A stretch of 40,074 bases of DNA, from assembly GCA_947039275.1 (NCBI GenBank), contig CAMQYL010000027.1, positions 1-40,074 on the forward strand, read 5' to 3'. The notes beneath the pieces are model-generated. The model did not search any database and had not been told where the DNA came from. It was given only the letters and a program-made list of their open reading frames with translations. Position 1 is the first letter of the stretch, and every line of letters begins with the position of its first letter. The DNA comes from Amulumruptor sp947039275. Lineage in GTDB: Bacteria; Bacteroidota; Bacteroidia; Bacteroidales; Muribaculaceae. The translations under genes and the position numbers were made by a program. Positions 25,322-34,800 of the stretch are shown one piece after another.

Positions 25322-26107
25322 TCATTGTTTATTCCCTTTGTCGCGATTGATAAACGGATTGCGGGTGCGCAGAAGGGTTACGGAGTCTATGGCGGCTGTC
25401 ACGCTGCCTGACTGTGGTCTGTAACCGATAGCGAAGGTTACTTTGGAAGCGAATTTGGCAGTATCTACTGTGAATTTCAGACTATGCCATCCGGTGGTGC
25501 CAAATTGGCGGTGTATCATATCGTTTGTGTCATCGCCGTAGAGTATGGCGGTGGTCACCTCCACTGGTCCACGATTGTCAGTAGAATGAAAACGCAACTC
25601 ATATTCATCGCCGTCCTCCCAGTATCTGTCTCGCGAAAGGGATGCGGTGATGTATTTGTTGAACAAGCGCGTGTGGAAATAACGAGGCTGGAGGTCACGC
25701 CATACTATAGCCGAGTCGCCTTCCACATTCCCATATGAACCCATGTCTACGCTTTGTCCGGGTGACACCTTTATGCCGGCAAGGCGTTTGTCAAGTATTT
25801 TGATGACCTCATCATAGACCTCCTGGTATTTATCCATATGATAGCCGTACCATGCGAGGGAGGTATCCATAGTGGCTGCGTCAATGCCGTGTTTATGATA
25901 GACAGACTGTCGCAGTGTGATTTTGGCAGAGTCACCCTTATAGTTGTTGTAATCTTGTTCGAGCACTCCTTCGGCTTCATGGATGTCGGCAAGAACTGCT
26001 GCCATGTCATCGGTTGACAACACACCGTCAGGTCGGTTGGAACAACCGACGGCTGAAGCCAGTATCGCCCCGGACGCAAGTATGATATGTAGCCATGATG
26101 GTTTCAT
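25322..26107 (-). CDS. DUF4296 lipoprotein
   Basis: 261 residues with a lipoprotein signal (ASAVGC, C22). The first 120 residues (STDDMAAVLADIHEAEGVLEQD, then YHKHGIDAATMDTSLAWYGYH) match the DUF4296 pattern: a helical domain usual in Bacteroidetes lipoproteins. The C-terminal half is beta-rich. Its start codon shares a base with the lspA stop (TGATG), so it is translationally coupled to the signal peptidase that matures lipoproteins. The function is unknown. Confidence 0.82.
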   Translation of the reverse strand: MKPSWLHIILASGAILASAVGCSNRPDGVLSTDDMAAVLADIHEAEGVLEQDYNNYKGDSAKITLRQSVYHKHGIDAATMDTSLAWYGYHMDKYQEVYDEVIKILDKRLAGIKVSPGQSVDMGSYGNVEGDSAIVWRDLQPRYFHTRLFNKYITASLSRDRYWEDGDEYELRFHSTDNRGPVEVTTAILYGDDTNDMIHRQFGTTGWHSLKFTVDTAKFASKVTFAIGYRPQSGSVTAAIDSVTLLRTRNPFINRDKGNKQ

Positions 26108-26730
26108 CAGTCTGCCACCACCTCCTCCTTGTGGGAGAAAAATTTGCTATGGAACAGGATGAGTGCTATCAATCCGACCGAGATGGCGGCATCGGCAAAA
26201 TTGAAAATAGGCTGGAAAAACAGGAAATGGCTGCCGCCCACAAACGGAATCCATGTCGGCCAATCGAAACTGAACAGAGGGAAGTAGAGCATATCCACAA
26301 CCTTACCCATCAGAAACGGAGCGTATCCACCTCCCTCAGGAAACATGACGGCAACCTCGGGGGGCATAGGATTATTGAATATCATGCCGTAGAACATGCA
26401 GTCAATGATGTTGCCGGCAGCTCCGGCGGCAATCAGTGCCAGACAAGCCATCAATCCTTTGGAGACATCGACTCGGTTACGTATCTTGACGATATAGTAT
26501 ATCACACCGGCAGCCACAATGATGCGGAACAGGGTGAGGAAAATCTTGCTTCCGAGTTCTATCCCGAATGCCATGCCATTGTTTTCAACAAACAAGAGCT
26601 GGAACCAGGAGGTGAATCGGATTGATTCGCCAAGATACATGTTGGTCTTTACCCATATCTTCAGTGCCTGGTCGATGATTATGACGAGGATGATGATAAG
26701 AGCGGCAAGACGGCCTTTGGTCAATGTCAT
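26107..26730 (-). CDS. lspA: Lipoprotein signal peptidase II
   Basis: 207 residues with four membrane helices. The conserved LspA motifs are present: NNGMAFGIELG, GAAGNIIDCMFYG with one catalytic Asp, and FNFADAAIS with the other. It cleaves prolipoprotein signals in the inner membrane. It is longer than the E. coli enzyme because of an insert (ADMLYFPLFSFDWP region), which is usual for Bacteroidetes. It sits in the ileS-dksA-lspA run typical of this phylum. Confidence 0.93.
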   Translation of the reverse strand: MTLTKGRLAALIIILVIIIDQALKIWVKTNMYLGESIRFTSWFQLLFVENNGMAFGIELGSKIFLTLFRIIVAAGVIYYIVKIRNRVDVSKGLMACLALIAAGAAGNIIDCMFYGMIFNNPMPPEVAVMFPEGGGYAPFLMGKVVDMLYFPLFSFDWPTWIPFVGGSHFLFFQPIFNFADAAISVGLIALILFHSKFFSHKEEVVAD

Positions 26731-26779
26731 AAAAGGATACTTTGGTTTCGGTTCAAAGGGTACTATGGATGAATACCCT

Positions 26780-27154
26780 TTATTTCTTCTGCTTTACTTC
26801 TATGCACAGAGTGGCATGAGGCACAGCGCGCAGACGTTCTTTGGGTATGAGTTTGCCGGTTTCACGGCAGATTCCGTAAGTCTTGTTTTCTATGCGGACG
26901 AGGGCGGCTTGCAGATTCTGGATAAATTTCATCTGACGCTCTGCCAGACGACCTGACGCTTCCTTGCCAAGAGTGCTTGCACCTTCTTCAAGAACCTTGA
27001 ATGTAGGAGAGGTGTCGGCAATGTCGTTGCCTTCGGTATTGGTGACATCAGCTTTGAGAAGGTCATATTCTTTTTTAGCCTTGTCAAGCTTGGCAAGAAT
27101 CAGTTCCTTGAACTCCTGGAGCTCTTCATCGGAATAGCGGGTCTTTTCACTCAT
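26780..27154 (-). CDS. DksA/TraR family regulator with incomplete zinc site
   Basis: 124 residues. An N-terminal coiled coil (about 10-85), with acidic tip residues around EGNDIADT (41-48), is followed by a C-terminal DksA-type knuckle. Only two of the four usual zinc cysteines remain: C96 with T99 (CRET) and C117 with V120 (CIEV). The zinc-independent DksA2 of Pseudomonas has a similar C/T...C/A pattern. The protein is expected to bind the RNA polymerase secondary channel and modulate ppGpp responses. It lies between ileS and lspA, an arrangement seen widely in Bacteroidetes. Confidence 0.86.
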   Translation of the reverse strand: MSEKTRYSDEELQEFKELILAKLDKAKKEYDLLKADVTNTEGNDIADTSPTFKVLEEGASTLGKEASGRLAERQMKFIQNLQAALVRIENKTYGICRETGKLIPKERLRAVPHATLCIEVKQKK

Positions 27155-27222
27155 AATGTGACGGTTAAGTTATTCGAGGTATGGTTATGATAAGGTAAGG
27201 ATTATAAAAATATTTGTGGGCA

Positions 27223-30200
27223 TCAACGGGTGATGCTCACAAATATGTTGTTTTCGTCTATATCAAGATTTTCAGCATCCTGGTCGTTCTCATCAACTTT
27301 GCCTACGCTGAGCGCGGATGCCAGAATCTGACGGCTGATGAAATCGTTGAAGTCCTTGACAGCATCTGCTATATCGCCGTCGGCATCCACCACTACCTTG
27401 ATGCGGTCGGTGATATTGTAGTCACGGCTCTTGCGGATATTCTGGATGCGGTTGACGAGCTCACGTGCCAGTCCCTCACGCTTGAGCTCGGGAGTTACGG
27501 TGACATCAAGAGCTATGGTGATGTTGCCTTCATTGGCTACGAGCCATCCGGGTATATCTTCGGATATGACTTCGACATCAGCCAGGTCGACAGGCTTAAG
27601 CATGCCATTGATGTCAAGCATAATGGTGTTGTTGCGCTCAAGTTCGGCTATCTGTGTCTGGGTCATCTGTTGGATAGCTGCAGCCACCAGTTTCATATCC
27701 TTGCCATGCTTAGGACCAAGCTTCTTGAAGTCGGGCTTGACGCGCTTGACGAGCATGCCCTCGCTGTTGTCGGCTATCTTTATCTCTTTGACATTGACCT
27801 CCGAACGTATCAGGTCACTGACAGCTTCGACAGCTTTACGCTGCTTTTCATCCACTACGGGAATCATTATGGATGTGAGCGGCTGACGTACCTTGATATT
27901 GACTTTGCGACGCAGGGCAAGCACCATTGAGGTGATGGTCTGCGCTACCTTCATGTTTTCTTCAAGCTGCTTGTCAATCAGACTGTCGTCGGCTTTGGGG
28001 AAGTCTGCGAGGTGTACACTGGTGGCATTATCGCCTTTGGTGACTGAGGTCAGGTCGAGATAAAGCTGGTCAGCATAGAATGGTGCTATCGGTGCTATCA
28101 GAAGAGCCACCGTCTCAAGGCATGTGTAGAGAGTCTGGAACGCAGCAAGCTTGTCATCTGTCATTTCTCCGCCCCAGAAACGTTTACGGTTGAGGCGCAC
28201 ATACCAGTTGGAGAGGTTGTCATTGACAAATTCGTTGATAGCACGTGCGGCTTTGGTCGGCTCATAGTCTTCAAACGCGCTGTCCACATCTTTTATAAGA
28301 GTGTTGAGCAGCGAGATTATCCAGCGGTCTATCTCTGGACGCTTGTCCATGGGTACTTGCGGCAGTGAGTTGTCGAAGTTGTCGACATTGGCATACAGTG
28401 CAAAGAACCCATATGTATTGTGGAGTGTGGAGAAGAGCTTACGCGATACTTCCTTGACTCCGTTGATGTCGAATTTCAGATTGTCCCAAGGTGATGAGTT
28501 TGCTATCATGTACCAGCGCAGGGGGTCGCTGCCGGTCTCCTCGATGGCATCAAAGGGATTGACAGCATTGCCAAGACGTTTTGACATCTTGTTGCCGTCC
28601 TTGTCGAGTACCAGACCGTTGGATATCACAGCCTTGTAGGCGACAGAGTCAAATATCATGCCGGCTATGGCGTGGAGTGTGAAGAACCATCCGCGTGTCT
28701 GATCCACGCCCTCGGCTATGAAGTCAGCAGGGTAGAGGCGACGGCTGTCAAGACCTTCCTTGTTTTCAAACGGATAGTGGATCTGTGCATACGGCATCGA
28801 ACCGCTGTCAAACCATACGTCTATCAAGTCGGTCTCTCGCTTCATCGGTTTTCCGCTCGCGCTGACAAGGATGATGTCATCAACGTAGGGGCGGTGTAGG
28901 TCTATGCGCTCGTAATTGTCTTTGGTGTAATCGCCAGGGACGAAACCCTTATCCTTGTAGGGATTGGATTTCATCAGACCCGATGCCACTGATTTCTCTA
29001 TCTCGTCATAGAGCTGCTGTACGCTCTCTATGCAGATTTCTTCTGATCCGTCCTCTGTGCGCCATATGGGCAGCGGAGTACCCCAGTAGCGGCTGCGTGA
29101 CAGATTCCAGTCCTGCAGGTTTTCAAGCCATTTGCCGAAGCGTCCCGAACCTGTTGACTCAGGTTTCCATTTGATAGATTTATTAAGCTCCATCAGCCGC
29201 TCGCGGGCAGCTGTGGTGCGGATAAACCAGCTGTCAAGGGGGTAGTAGAGTACAGGCTTGTCCGTGCGCCAGCAGTGAGGATAGCTGTGTACGTGTTTCT
29301 CTATCTTGAATACGCGATCCTGTTGCTTCAGCCACATGCACAGCTCTACGTCAAGAGTTTCCTTCTGCTCGGCGTCAGATGCCGGGTCAAAGGCATTCTT
29401 TACGTATTTTCCTGCCCATGGGGTGTAGGCGTCAATATTGACGCGTTCTTTTACGAAATCCGCATCAAGGTCTTCCAGTCGATAGAAGCGTCCTGTCGGA
29501 TCGACCATCGGACGCTGGTTGCCATCCTTGTCTATAAGGAGCATGGCAGGGACATTGTTGAGCTTGCTGACGCGGTTATCATCAGCACCGAATGTGCCGG
29601 CAATATGAACTATGCCCGTACCATCATCAGTGGTGACATAGTCGGCAGGAATTACCCTGAACGCACCTTCGCCAGGATTGATCCAAGGCATAAGCTGCTT
29701 ATAAGTCATACCGACGAGGTCTTTGCCTTCAATCGATGCCACTATCTGATAGGGGATGAGTTTGCCGCCGTTATAATCTTCAAGGCTCATGTCGGCAGCT
29801 TTGGGGTTGAAATAGCTGCCCATCAGAGCATCGGCAAGAACGACGGTCACTTTAGCTCCCGAATAGGGGTTGTAGGTACGGACGATGTTGTACTTGATTG
29901 ACGGACCGACAGCCAAGGCACAGTTGCTCGGCAGAGTCCAAGGCGTGGTGGTCCAGGCAAGGAAGAAGGCGCTGCCCCATCCCTGCATGTCAGCTGTCGG
30001 GTTTATTACCTCAAATTCGGCGGTGCAGGTGGTGTCCTTGACATCACGGTAACATCCAGGCTGGTTAAGCTCGTGAGAGCTGAGTCCTGTGCCTGCTGCA
30101 GGAGAATATGGCTGGATGGTATAGCCTTTGTAAAGGTAACCTTTCTTATACAGTTGTTTCAAGAGCCACCATACGCTTTCGATATAACGGTTGTCGTAGG

Positions 30201-30654
30201 TGATGTAGGGATTCTGCATGTCGACCCAATAGCCCATGCGGTCGGTCAGAGTCTCCCACTCGCGGGTGAATTTCATCACTTCGCGGCGGCATGCAGCGTT
30301 ATACTCGTCTACCGAAATCTTCTTGCCGATATCTTCCTTTGTGATGCCGAGAGATTTCTCCACGCCAAGCTCGACGGGCAGTCCGTGGGTGTCCCATCCA
30401 GCCTTGCGCATGACTTGGAAACCCTTCATGGTCTTGAAGCGGCAGAAGATGTCTTTGATGGTACGCGCCATCACGTGATGGATGCCCGGCATGCCGTTGG
30501 CTGATGGCGGGCCTTCAAAAAACACGAAAGAGGGACAACCCTCGCGCTGTTTGAGTGTCTTCTGGAAGAGCTGTTGCTCTTTCCAGCGGGCAAGTCCCCG
30601 CTTGTTTATGTCCGAAAGGTTGAATTTGTCGTAGACGTTGTATTTCTTGTCCAT
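27223..30654 (-). CDS. ileS: Isoleucyl-tRNA synthetase
   Basis: 1,143 residues, the length of the eukaryote-like type II IleS. Class I motifs: PPSANGMPGIHH (HIGH equivalent at 57-60) and KMSKR near residue 690. An editing domain, an anticodon-binding domain (EIDRWIISLLNTLIK onward) and a long C-terminal extension follow. Type II enzymes are usually insensitive to mupirocin. It charges tRNA-Ile in the cytoplasm. It is the first gene of the ileS-dksA-lspA-DUF4296 group, with its own promoter at 30750-30780. Confidence 0.96.
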   Translation of the reverse strand: MDKKYNVYDKFNLSDINKRGLARWKEQQLFQKTLKQREGCPSFVFFEGPPSANGMPGIHHVMARTIKDIFCRFKTMKGFQVMRKAGWDTHGLPVELGVEKSLGITKEDIGKKISVDEYNAACRREVMKFTREWETLTDRMGYWVDMQNPYITYDNRYIESVWWLLKQLYKKGYLYKGYTIQPYSPAAGTGLSSHELNQPGCYRDVKDTTCTAEFEVINPTADMQGWGSAFFLAWTTTPWTLPSNCALAVGPSIKYNIVRTYNPYSGAKVTVVLADALMGSYFNPKAADMSLEDYNGGKLIPYQIVASIEGKDLVGMTYKQLMPWINPGEGAFRVIPADYVTTDDGTGIVHIAGTFGADDNRVSKLNNVPAMLLIDKDGNQRPMVDPTGRFYRLEDLDADFVKERVNIDAYTPWAGKYVKNAFDPASDAEQKETLDVELCMWLKQQDRVFKIEKHVHSYPHCWRTDKPVLYYPLDSWFIRTTAARERLMELNKSIKWKPESTGSGRFGKWLENLQDWNLSRSRYWGTPLPIWRTEDGSEEICIESVQQLYDEIEKSVASGLMKSNPYKDKGFVPGDYTKDNYERIDLHRPYVDDIILVSASGKPMKRETDLIDVWFDSGSMPYAQIHYPFENKEGLDSRRLYPADFIAEGVDQTRGWFFTLHAIAGMIFDSVAYKAVISNGLVLDKDGNKMSKRLGNAVNPFDAIEETGSDPLRWYMIANSSPWDNLKFDINGVKEVSRKLFSTLHNTYGFFALYANVDNFDNSLPQVPMDKRPEIDRWIISLLNTLIKDVDSAFEDYEPTKAARAINEFVNDNLSNWYVRLNRKRFWGGEMTDDKLAAFQTLYTCLETVALLIAPIAPFYADQLYLDLTSVTKGDNATSVHLADFPKADDSLIDKQLEENMKVAQTITSMVLALRRKVNIKVRQPLTSIMIPVVDEKQRKAVEAVSDLIRSEVNVKEIKIADNSEGMLVKRVKPDFKKLGPKHGKDMKLVAAAIQQMTQTQIAELERNNTIMLDINGMLKPVDLADVEVISEDIPGWLVANEGNITIALDVTVTPELKREGLARELVNRIQNIRKSRDYNITDRIKVVVDADGDIADAVKDFNDFISRQILASALSVGKVDENDQDAENLDIDENNIFVSITR

Positions 30655-30749
30655 AATCTATCAGATGGAAAGCTCCATGGCTCTGACACCATGGCGAGAT
30701 ACTTTATGTGACTGACTGATTCCAGTCGTTAAGGCTGTTTTAAGCACCG

Positions 30750-30780
30750 CAAATTTACGAAATATTCCTTTGAAATGCAA
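30750..30780 (-). promoter_or_regulatory. Promoter of ileS (TTG-N20-TAAATTTG)
   Basis: On the minus strand, TTG (30780-30778), a 20-bp spacer and TAAATTTG (30757-30750) match the Bacteroidetes consensus. The expected start near 30743 gives a leader of about 90 nt. Confidence 0.75.
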
Positions 30781-30828
30781 TATAACTATATCAAGAGGAG
30801 AAAAAGCGGATATCATCTGATTTTTTAT

Positions 30829-30836
30829 TAAATTTG
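30829..30836 (+). promoter_or_regulatory. -7 element of folP, placed for near-leaderless transcription
   Basis: TAAATTTG ends six bases before the folP ATG at 30842. Bacteroidetes promoters start a few bases after this element, so the message would begin at or within about 3 bases of the start codon. The -33 element is not evident. Confidence 0.6.
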
Positions 30837-30841
30837 CATAA

Positions 30842-31684
30842 ATGTTTAAGCCATTTTCTCTCAACATACATGGGCGGCTGATCGAATACGACCGTCCGGC
30901 AGTAATGGGCATCATCAATGTGACGCCTGATTCGTTCTATGCAGGCTCGCGTGTCAATGCTGATGAGATAGGCAGGCGTGTACGTGACATGATGGGTGAC
31001 GGTGCCGACATGATAGACATCGGTGGCTATTCTTCACGCCCTGGAGCGGCTGCTGTGAGCGAAACCGAAGAGATAGACCGTCTGGCAGCGGGCATTGCGG
31101 CATTGCGTGAAGTCTCACCTGACATAGTGGTATCAGTGGATACGTTCCGTGCTTCCGTGGCAAAGGCGGCAATCGAGCAGATGGGAGCTGATATAATCAA
31201 CGATATTTCGGGTGGCGATCTTGATGATGGTATGTTTGAAACTGTCGCAGCTCTCAATGTCCCTTATATACTGATGCACATGCGCGGTACTCCGGCTGAT
31301 ATGCAGACCTTGACTGATTACCCTGACGGTGTTACCGCTGAGGTATTGCGGGATCTGTCGGTCAAGCTCCGCAAACTCAGACTGGCAGGTGTCAGCGATG
31401 TGATAGTGGATCCAGGCTTCGGATTTGCAAAGACGCTGGAACAAAACTACCGTCTTATGGCTGATCTGCCCATGTTTGCCGAGCTTCTTGATGCTCCGGT
31501 GCTGGTGGGCATTTCACGAAAGTCCATGGTGACAAGGTGCTTAGGCGTGCCTGCTTCAGATGCTCTGAACGGCACTACCGCACTGAATACTATCGCTCTG
31601 CTCAAGGGGGCGCAGATATTGAGAGTTCATGATGTGAGAGCCTGCGCTGAGGCTGTCAGGATTGTATCCATGTTACCGCAATGA
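30842..31684 (+). CDS. folP: Dihydropteroate synthase
   Basis: 280 residues with the full DHPS motif set: MGIINVTPDSFYAGS, DIGGYSSRPGA, SVDTF, INDISGG, ILMHMRGTP and VDPGFGFAKTLEQN, with VGISRKSMV near the end. It condenses para-aminobenzoate with dihydropterin pyrophosphate in folate synthesis and is the sulfonamide target. It begins immediately after a -7 promoter element and is followed seven bases later by cdaA, a folP-cdaA pairing seen across Bacteroidetes. Confidence 0.95.
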   Translation: MFKPFSLNIHGRLIEYDRPAVMGIINVTPDSFYAGSRVNADEIGRRVRDMMGDGADMIDIGGYSSRPGAAAVSETEEIDRLAAGIAALREVSPDIVVSVDTFRASVAKAAIEQMGADIINDISGGDLDDGMFETVAALNVPYILMHMRGTPADMQTLTDYPDGVTAEVLRDLSVKLRKLRLAGVSDVIVDPGFGFAKTLEQNYRLMADLPMFAELLDAPVLVGISRKSMVTRCLGVPASDALNGTTALNTIALLKGAQILRVHDVRACAEAVRIVSMLPQ

Positions 31685-31691
31685 TCAGACT

Positions 31692-32477
31692 ATGGAACCC
31701 TTTGGATTAAGAGATGCCTTTGACATAGCGATAGTGGGTCTGCTGCTCTTCTATCTCTACAGGATAATGAAAGAGAGCGGCACCATCAACATCTTCATAG
31801 GTGTATTGTCACTGATAGTCGTGTGGGTGTTTACATCGCAGATTCTGGAGATGAGACTGATGGGCACGATCCTTGACAAGTTCATGAGTATCGGTCTGCT
31901 GGTGCTTGTCATCCTCTTTCAGGACCAGATAAAGCGTTTTCTTGTAGAGGTAGGTGACCACAAGCGGTGGAGATTTCTTCATAACTTCTTCAAGCATCAT
32001 CGCAAGGCGGAGGAGTATTCGGAAGGCAAACAATACGTGTTACCCATTGTTTATGCTTGTATGAGCATGGCAAAGAGCAAGACAGGAGCATTGATAGTGC
32101 TGCGGCAGAGCATGCCTCTGGATCAGTATGAGAAGAGCGGCGATATCATAGACGCTCTGATCAATACCCGGCTCATTGAAAACATATTCTTCAAGAACTC
32201 ACCGCTGCATGACGGTGCGCTTATCATCGACAATTTCAGATTGATGAGTGCCGGATGCATCCTGCCCGTCAGCCATGACAGCAATGTGCCCCGTTCGCTC
32301 GGTCTGCGTCACCGTTCGGCTCTCGGTATAGCCCAGGCTACGGATGCTTTCGCGATAGTGGTGTCGGAGGAGACCGGCAATATTTCCGTGGCTTACCGTG
32401 GCAAGCTCCATATGCGTCTGTCGACTGCCGAGCTTGAGCATCGTCTGTCGGCAGTGATAGGCAATAACCGCCCATAG
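31692..32477 (+). CDS. cdaA: Diadenylate cyclase CdaA
   Basis: 261 residues. Three N-terminal membrane helices (up to about residue 80) precede a DAC domain with the catalytic DGA (174-176) and RHR (206-208, in GLRHRSALG). It makes cyclic di-AMP from two ATP at the membrane, controlling osmotic and wall homeostasis. The ATG at 31692 is chosen over the upstream frame that overlaps folP, because it leads directly into the first membrane segment. Confidence 0.94.
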   Translation: MEPFGLRDAFDIAIVGLLLFYLYRIMKESGTINIFIGVLSLIVVWVFTSQILEMRLMGTILDKFMSIGLLVLVILFQDQIKRFLVEVGDHKRWRFLHNFFKHHRKAEEYSEGKQYVLPIVYACMSMAKSKTGALIVLRQSMPLDQYEKSGDIIDALINTRLIENIFFKNSPLHDGALIIDNFRLMSAGCILPVSHDSNVPRSLGLRHRSALGIAQATDAFAIVVSEETGNISVAYRGKLHMRLSTAELEHRLSAVIGNNRP

Positions 32478-32506
32478 ATTTAGTATAAAATAAAAATGAG
32501 TATATA

Positions 32507-32830
32507 ATGCTTACCCCAGAACAACGTCTGCAAATCGAAGAAAAGGTCGTGGCAATGCTGCGGACTGTATTTGACCCTGAGATACCTGTGGATATCTACA
32601 GTCTTGGGCTGATATACAAGATAGACCTTGACGATGAGGGCAACCTTGCCATAGATATGACATTGACTGCCCCTAACTGTCCGGCAGCTGATTTCATCGT
32701 GGATGATGCCAGGATAAAACTCGAGAGCATCGACGGAGTAAAAAGTGTCGATATCCGCATAGTCTTTGAGCCTGAGTGGACCAAAGACATGATGAGCGAG
32801 GAGGCAAAACTGGATCTTGGTTTCCTTTGA
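32507..32830 (+). CDS. MIP18/DUF59 family iron-sulfur assembly protein (SufT-like)
   Basis: 107 residues covering one DUF59/MIP18 domain: TVFDPEIPVDIYSLGLIYKI, LTAPNCPAADFI with the reactive cysteine, and VFEPEWTKDMMSEEAK. Such proteins assist iron-sulfur cluster loading (SufT) or phenylacetate oxygenase maturation (PaaD). With no paa genes nearby, the SufT-type role is favoured. It lies between cdaA and lpxH on one strand with short gaps. Confidence 0.88.
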   Translation: MLTPEQRLQIEEKVVAMLRTVFDPEIPVDIYSLGLIYKIDLDDEGNLAIDMTLTAPNCPAADFIVDDARIKLESIDGVKSVDIRIVFEPEWTKDMMSEEAKLDLGFL

Positions 32831-32850
32831 TTAACCTCTTGTAATATCTT

Positions 32851-33612
32851 ATGGTATATTTCTTGTCAGACGCTCACTTAGGTGCATCCTACATGCGCGA
32901 CCCAAAGGCTCACGAGGCGAGGGTCGTGGAGTTTTTGCGTGGCATACGCAAGGATGCAACCGAGCTGTATCTGATGGGGGATATGCTTGATTTCTGGTTT
33001 GAATATCGTACTGTTGTCCCTCGCGGTTTTGTCCGTTTCTTCGGTGCTCTCGCTGAGCTTGCTGATGCCGGGGTCAAGATATATTGGTTCAAGGGTAATC
33101 ACGACATGTGGATATTCGACTATCTGCCTCAGGAGATAGGTATAGAGGTGGTGGATGGTCCTGTGGTCAAGGAAATAGGGGGCAAGACTTTTTTGCTTGA
33201 CCATGGTGATGCCGTAGGAGAGCGTCCCATGGGCTTCAGGATGCTACGCAAGATATTTCGTAACCCTATATGCCGTATGCTTTATGCCACCATCCATCCA
33301 CGCTGGACTCTGGCTCTCGCTCATGGCTGGTCAGCGCAGAGCCGCAAATCAGGGACAGCATCAGAGCATTCGATCCGCATAATTAATGAAGAGGAAGAGC
33401 CATTGGTCAAGTATGCCCGGGATTACATTGCTGACCGGTCACATCCGAGGATTGACTATTTTATTTTCGGTCATCGTCATGCCATGCTGGACAAGTCGCT
33501 TGCAGACGGGGCTCGGGTGATAATACTCGGTGATTGGATCAACCATTTCAGCTATGCATGTTTTGACGGACATGATGTAAGGCTGAAAGTTTACGACAAT
33601 GGAGATAATTAA
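32851..33612 (+). CDS. lpxH: UDP-2,3-diacylglucosamine diphosphatase LpxH
   Basis: 253 residues of the calcineurin-like metallophosphoesterase fold: SDAHLG (D7, H9), GDMLDFWFEY, GNHDMW, DHGDAVG and FGHRH. These are the metal ligands of LpxH, which cuts UDP-diacylglucosamine to lipid X in lipid A synthesis, at the inner membrane surface. The length fits LpxH rather than LpxI. Confidence 0.9.
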   Translation: MVYFLSDAHLGASYMRDPKAHEARVVEFLRGIRKDATELYLMGDMLDFWFEYRTVVPRGFVRFFGALAELADAGVKIYWFKGNHDMWIFDYLPQEIGIEVVDGPVVKEIGGKTFLLDHGDAVGERPMGFRMLRKIFRNPICRMLYATIHPRWTLALAHGWSAQSRKSGTASEHSIRIINEEEEPLVKYARDYIADRSHPRIDYFIFGHRHAMLDKSLADGARVIILGDWINHFSYACFDGHDVRLKVYDNGDN

Positions 33613-33654
33613 AATACAGATATAAATCTTACCACACAATAGATACATATAATC

Positions 33655-34743
33655 ATGAAGACAGCTCTTATAACCGGTGTTACGGGTCAGGACGGATCGT
33701 TTCTGGCAGAATTGTTGCTTGACAAAGGTTATGAGGTACACGGTACCATACGCCGCAACTCGTCGGATTTCCGCGAAAGGATATCGCATCTGGAGGGACA
33801 TAAGCACTTCCACCTCCATTATGCCGACCTTGGCGACTCGATGAGCATCATGCAGGTGATATCGAAAATCAGACCTGACGAGGTCTATAATCTCGCTGCC
33901 CAGAGCCATGTGCAGGTGAGCTTCGATTCGCCCGAATTCACTGCCGATGTGGATGCTGTAGGTGTGCTTCGCATACTTGAAGCTGTCAGATTGTGCGGAC
34001 TGAAGGACAAGTGCCGCATATATCAGGCTTCTACCAGCGAGCTTTATGGCAAAGTGGAGGAGGTGCCTCAAAACGAGAACACTCCTTTCCATCCCTACAG
34101 CCCCTATGCCGTTGCAAAGCTCTACGGTTATTGGATCGTCAAGGAATACCGTGAGGCATATGGCATGTATTGCTGCTCGGGCATACTCTTTAACCATGAG
34201 AGCGAGCGACGTGGAGAGACATTCGTCACACGTAAAATCACTCTTGCTGCAGCCCGCATCGCGCAGGGTAAGCAAGATAAGCTGTATCTCGGCAACCTGT
34301 CATCGCTGCGTGACTGGGGATATGCACGTGACTATGTGGAGTGCATGTGGCTCATGCTCCAGCAAGACAAGCCTGAGGATTATGTAATAGCTACCGGGCA
34401 GCAACACTCGGTGAGACAGTTTGCCACGCTTGCATTCAAAAACGTAGGCATCAATCTGCGTTGGGAAGGCGAAGGCGAGGACGAAAAAGGTATAGATGAG
34501 AAGACCGGCAAGGTGCTGGTTGAGGTGAGCCAGGATTTCTATCGTCCTACAGATGTCGTCAACCTGTGGGGTGATCCCACCAAGGCAAAGGCTAAGTTAG
34601 GTTGGAATCCTCAGAAAACATCATTTGAGGATCTCGTTCGAATCATGACCGACTCTGATATGCTCAAGATTGCATCGGAGAGAGAAGGAGAGCGTGTGCG
34701 CACCAACCTCGCCGAATTTCTTGAAAAGGGCATAGTGAAATGA
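33655..34743 (+). CDS. gmd: GDP-mannose 4,6-dehydratase
   Basis: 362 residues of the extended short-chain dehydrogenase family. The NADP-binding GVTGQDGSF is at the N-terminus, the active-site Y151 and K155 lie in PYSPYAVAKLYGYW, and STSELYGK and NHESERRGETFVTRK are typical of Gmd. It converts GDP-mannose to GDP-4-keto-6-deoxymannose for fucose or rhamnose-type sugars in glycans. A GDP-fucose synthase (fcl) gene usually follows but is absent here. Confidence 0.93.
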   Translation: MKTALITGVTGQDGSFLAELLLDKGYEVHGTIRRNSSDFRERISHLEGHKHFHLHYADLGDSMSIMQVISKIRPDEVYNLAAQSHVQVSFDSPEFTADVDAVGVLRILEAVRLCGLKDKCRIYQASTSELYGKVEEVPQNENTPFHPYSPYAVAKLYGYWIVKEYREAYGMYCCSGILFNHESERRGETFVTRKITLAAARIAQGKQDKLYLGNLSSLRDWGYARDYVECMWLMLQQDKPEDYVIATGQQHSVRQFATLAFKNVGINLRWEGEGEDEKGIDEKTGKVLVEVSQDFYRPTDVVNLWGDPTKAKAKLGWNPQKTSFEDLVRIMTDSDMLKIASEREGERVRTNLAEFLEKGIVK

Positions 34744-34759
34744 TTTCTGACCCACAGAT

Positions 34760-34800
34760 AAAAATAATACTCTCCGATGTCTGAGAGGCATCGGAGAGTA
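34760..34800 (-). terminator. Minus-strand rho-independent terminator
   Basis: On the minus strand TACTCTCCGATG (34800-34789) pairs perfectly with CATCGGAGAGTA (34779-34768) over a 9-nt loop and is followed by TTATTTTTATC. The T-run on this side but not on the plus side shows it ends a minus-strand transcript. Confidence 0.8.

Noticed and set aside
30655..30749. T-box or riboswitch in the ileS leader
   Set aside because: The leader of about 90 nt shows no T-box sequence and T-boxes are rare in this phylum.
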